Assembly (NCBI GenBank): GCA_024235675.1
Contig: JACKLZ010000001.1
Coordinates: 992,001-1,056,000, forward strand
Length of the DNA: 64,000 nt
Reading direction: 5' to 3'
From: Zoogloeaceae bacterium
GTDB lineage: Bacteria; Pseudomonadota; Gammaproteobacteria; Burkholderiales; Rhodocyclaceae
Shown: piece by piece, positions 61,012 through 64,000 of the stretch
Position numbering within the stretch: position 1 is the first letter of the stretch
Layout of the letters: each line of letters starts with the position of its first letter
Position numbers and translations under genes: made by a program
Notes under the pieces: model-generated
The model's input: the letters and a program-made list of their open reading frames with translations, nothing else
What the model was told of the DNA's origin: nothing
Databases searched by the model: none

Positions 61012-63030
61012 ATGCATCGCCAGCATAGCCGATTGATCCACAGCGCAATTCGCGGGGCCCGTGCGTCTATCCTGAGCACCAGCATTGCACTGCTCGGCCT
61101 GCCTGCGCTCGCTGACAGCACCGCGCCGGACACGCTACTTGACGCCGACATCGACACCCTCGTGCAACTCGAAACGGTGGTCGACTCCGGTCGTTTCCCC
61201 CAAAAGCTGATCAACGCACCATCACGCGTCACCATCGTCACCGGGCAGGAAATCGAAGCCTACGGCTATCGCACGCTCGCCGACGTACTGCGAAGCATGC
61301 GCGGCCTGTACACAAGCTACGATCGCAACTACCACTACCTTGGTGCGCGCGGTTTTGCGCGGCCGGGCGACTACAACACCCGGGTCATGATTCTGATCGA
61401 CGGCATGCGCCTGGCCGATTCGGTCTATAGCCAGGGTTCGATCGGGGGCGACTTCCCCGTCGACCTGTCGCTGATCAAACGCGTCGAATTTCTCCCCGGG
61501 CCCGGCGCCACCGCCTACGGCAACAATGCCTTGCTCGGCGTCATCAACGTCGTCACCCGCGATCCGATTCCCGGCAGCAAGCAACTCGTTCGCATGGAGG
61601 CCGGCAGCAACGGACACAGCGGCGCCCAGGTCACGCTGGATCAGAGCTTGAACGCCGACACCCGTCTGCTCCTGTCGGCCAGCCGCACACGCTCAAGCGG
61701 CGGCACCCAAACCTATTCGGAGTTCGACAGCCCTCAAACGAACTTTGGACGGGCGGAAAACCTCGACGGTGAGGAACGCAACCGCCTGTTCGCCAAGTTT
61801 CTACTCAAACAGTGGCGACTCCAGCTGGTCGCCAGTCAGCGCAGCAAGGCCATTCCAACCGGCGCCTTCAATCAGATTTTCAATGACCACCGCAGCCGCA
61901 CCGAAGACGATTACCTGATGCTGTCAGCCGCGCGGGAATTCACGCTCCCCGATGACAGCACGGCGAGCGTTCAGGCCACGTATCACCAGTACGACTACAT
62001 CGGCTACTACCCCTACGACTACCCGCCAGTCACTCTGTCGGAGGACACGGCCCAGGGGAAGCGGCTGGGGCTCGAAGCCCAGTGGATCAAACGCGTAACA
62101 GACCAACACACACTCCGTGCGTGGGGCGAGATCTTCCACGACAGCCGCATTGCGCAAGGCTATGTTGATGTCGATCCCTACGTCGAGCATATGAATGACC
62201 GTCGCCAGGGGCACCACTGGGGGCTGTTCGTCGAAGACGAGTTCGCTTTTTCGCCCCGCTGGCAACTCAACCTCGGCCTGCGCTGGGACCGTCAATGGAC
62301 GGGCGACATCACCTCGCAACCACGGCTGGGGCTGATCCATCAGTTCAACAACACCACCACGCTCAAACTGCTCTATGGCACGGCCAGCCGCGCCCCGACC
62401 GCCTACGAGCGCTACTACGCCATTGCCGGCTTCAATACCGCGAACCCCAATCTCAAGCCCGAAACCATCCGGACACTGGAAGCGGTCTACGAATACGAGG
62501 CGGACGGCCTCCATCTTTCGGGCTCGGCGTTTCGCTACCGAATTGTCGATCTCATCGGCAGCGAGACAGACCCGAACGACAACACCGTCAGCTTCCAGAA
62601 CCAGTCGCGGGCGACCGCACAAGGAATCGAACTCGAAGGCGAACTGGCCCGTATCAACGGTGACCGACTCCGCCTCAGCTACACCTGGCAGCACAGCCGC
62701 GATGACGGCACCGGAAAATCGCTGAGCAACGTCCCTCGCCACATGCTCAAAGCCAACTGGCTGGCCTACTGGACCCCAAAGCTGCAATCGGGTCTCGAGC
62801 TGCAATATGAAAGCCGGCGCGATACGCTCAACGGCGGCCACACCGGCGGGCGCCCCCTCGTCAACCTCAACCTCATCAGCCGCCATCTGCCCGGCGGTGC
62901 AAGCCTCAGCGTGCTGGTCAGCAATCTCCTGAACAGGCGCTATTCGGAACCCGCCTCACGGGATCACCGACAAAACCGACTCCGTCAGGACGAGCGCCAA
63001 CTCCTCATCGTTGCCAACTGGCCACTCTGA
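61012..63030 (+). CDS. TonB-dependent outer-membrane receptor (672 aa)
   Basis: A signal peptide (about 1-35, ending 'LLGLPALADS') precedes a plug domain ('VTIVTGQEIEAYGYRTLADV', 'VMILIDGMRLADSV', 'VEFLPGPGATAYGNNALLGV') and a long beta-barrel rich in alternating aromatic residues. Its C-terminal residue is Leu, not the usual Phe, in 'LLIVANWPL'. The imported compound is unknown. GGAGGG lies upstream of the ATG. It follows the norCB terminator and is followed after about 150 bases by a membrane sensor gene. Confidence 0.9.
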   Translation: MHRQHSRLIHSAIRGARASILSTSIALLGLPALADSTAPDTLLDADIDTLVQLETVVDSGRFPQKLINAPSRVTIVTGQEIEAYGYRTLADVLRSMRGLYTSYDRNYHYLGARGFARPGDYNTRVMILIDGMRLADSVYSQGSIGGDFPVDLSLIKRVEFLPGPGATAYGNNALLGVINVVTRDPIPGSKQLVRMEAGSNGHSGAQVTLDQSLNADTRLLLSASRTRSSGGTQTYSEFDSPQTNFGRAENLDGEERNRLFAKFLLKQWRLQLVASQRSKAIPTGAFNQIFNDHRSRTEDDYLMLSAAREFTLPDDSTASVQATYHQYDYIGYYPYDYPPVTLSEDTAQGKRLGLEAQWIKRVTDQHTLRAWGEIFHDSRIAQGYVDVDPYVEHMNDRRQGHHWGLFVEDEFAFSPRWQLNLGLRWDRQWTGDITSQPRLGLIHQFNNTTTLKLLYGTASRAPTAYERYYAIAGFNTANPNLKPETIRTLEAVYEYEADGLHLSGSAFRYRIVDLIGSETDPNDNTVSFQNQSRATAQGIELEGELARINGDRLRLSYTWQHSRDDGTGKSLSNVPRHMLKANWLAYWTPKLQSGLELQYESRRDTLNGGHTGGRPLVNLNLISRHLPGGASLSVLVSNLLNRRYSEPASRDHRQNRLRQDERQLLIVANWPL

Positions 63031-63181
63031 TACCGACGATGGCGGACGGCGGCCGCTGAGGCCCTCATTAAAGCTTGGGTGCTTGCTGCCGTTCTTGTTT
63101 TACCGGGCCAGTCCTTCTCGCGAGGCGTCCGGCACCTCCTCAAGCCACAATTTCGCTCATCGAACAACTGACCTGGACACC

Positions 63182-64000
63182 ATGCTCCGGCTGCTGAAAC
63201 TTCGTTCGATTCCACTCAGTGTGCGAATTGCCTTCGGCGCGGTCAGCCTGATCGTGCTGGCAGCGTTCAGTCTGATTCAGCTCATTGCCAGCGACCAGCA
63301 CGCACGGCTGCTCAGCGGCCACCACACCGCACTGAGCAAGACGCTTGAATACAATGGCGAAGCGCTGAGGGCCAACATTGCTGACATTCGCAGCAGCGTC
63401 GCATTCCTGGCCGGCCTGCCGCCGGTATCGGGCATCGCCCGGGCGCTCAACAACAAGGGCATCGACCCCGTAGCGGCCAGCAGCATTGCACACTGGCGCC
63501 AGCGTCTGGAACAGATCATTTCGCGCTATGCCGAAAGCCACCCCAACTATCTGAAAATCCGCCTGCTCTCGAGCAACAGAAACTTTCAGGAGCTCGTTCG
63601 TGTTGAGCGCCACGGCGGCGCCATTGTTGTCCTGCCGGCCAAAGATCACGCGCACAACGGCGACATCACTTTCCTGAAAAATGCGGCAACGCTCACGCCG
63701 GGTGACGTATTGCTCTCCCGAATAAGCCTCAAAGACCTCGGGGTTTCGAACAAATCTCTCGCGCCCCGATTTATGCAAGCGGCCACAACGGTCATCACAC
63801 CGAATGGTGAAGTCTTTGGCATTCTGATCGTCGATGTCGCGTTCGTACAACTGACCGAAGCCGTACTCAACAACCTGCCCGACCGTGTCAGCACCTATCT
63901 CGCCGATAGCGATGGCCGCTACCTCTACGCACCAGACGATACGCCCCGCCAGGCGCGCGCCGGCATCCGTCCACAAACCTGGATGCACCAGTTCCCAGGC
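63182..64000 (+). CDS. Membrane sensor protein, N-terminal part (truncated by window end)
   Basis: An open frame of 273 codons runs to the last base of the window. A transmembrane helix (about 14-36, 'IAFGAVSLIVLAAFSLIQLI') is followed by a periplasmic sensor domain of the dCache type, with 'SHPNYLKIRLLSSNRNFQEL' and later 'FGILIVDVAFVQLTEAVLNN' characteristic of extracellular ligand-binding PAS-like folds. The output domain (histidine kinase, GGDEF or other) lies beyond the window. Location after a TonB receptor suggests, but does not prove, a functional link. Confidence 0.75.
   Translation, partial: MLRLLKLRSIPLSVRIAFGAVSLIVLAAFSLIQLIASDQHARLLSGHHTALSKTLEYNGEALRANIADIRSSVAFLAGLPPVSGIARALNNKGIDPVAASSIAHWRQRLEQIISRYAESHPNYLKIRLLSSNRNFQELVRVERHGGAIVVLPAKDHAHNGDITFLKNAATLTPGDVLLSRISLKDLGVSNKSLAPRFMQAATTVITPNGEVFGILIVDVAFVQLTEAVLNNLPDRVSTYLADSDGRYLYAPDDTPRQARAGIRPQTWMHQFPG

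Overview
The window reads as a chromosomal segment of a GC-rich, flagellated, denitrifying betaproteobacterium, most likely Rhodocyclales (Azoarcus/Thauera/Denitromonas type). This is inferred from the flhDC-motAB-che gene order, the coexistence of CheD, CheZ and two CheV proteins, the pcnB-folK-deoxynucleoside kinase-panBC order, the short cytochrome-c nitric oxide reductase norCB, and the codon use. No rRNA, tRNA or CRISPR array was recognised.

Region 1 (1-1,080): the end of a probable transaldolase gene faces a RidA-family gene and a DUF3135 gene. Region 2 (1,084-25,806) is one long minus-strand motility and signalling block. In transcription order it holds an HDOD-REC-GGDEF protein, a REC-GGDEF-EAL protein, flhD, flhC, motA, motB, a small MCP-like protein, cheY, cheA, cheW, an Aer-like MCP, cheR, cheD, cheB, a STAS protein, an unusual MCP with a C-terminal sensor, two cheV genes, cheY, cheZ and a second, shorter cheA. 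Terminators and candidate sigma-28 promoters split it into several units; the best promoter lies upstream of motA. Together these genes make the flagellar master regulator, the stator and a duplicated chemotaxis pathway with both adaptation enzymes (CheR/CheB/CheD) and a CheY phosphatase (CheZ).

Region 3 (25,999-43,467) is mostly housekeeping: Nudix and HNH proteins, a K+/Na+:H+ antiporter, RluE, a fatty-acid desaturase, a PLD nuclease, the purN-DUF3108-rsmB overlap operon, a lipoprotein, DedA, MutL, MiaA, a lipid kinase and a metallophosphoesterase. It also has two unassigned small ORFs and one unassigned polytopic membrane protein.

Region 4 (43,468-45,238) is the accessory island. A 3'-truncated IS110-family transposase sits between two inverted, diverged copies of a structured palindromic repeat. 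A 79-bp terminal-inverted-repeat element supplies the transposase's premature stop. Compensatory base changes between the two repeat copies suggest that their folded form is under selection.

Region 5 (45,239-57,555): an RND efflux pair, purM, a PerM/AI-2E exporter with Hda, a HAD phosphatase, poly(A) polymerase, FolK, a deoxynucleoside kinase, PanB and PanC. Region 6 (57,657-64,000): a DGC-type cysteine protein and a CBS-domain protein precede norCB, which has an FNR/DNR-type box upstream. A TonB-dependent receptor and the N-terminal part of a membrane sensor protein end the window.
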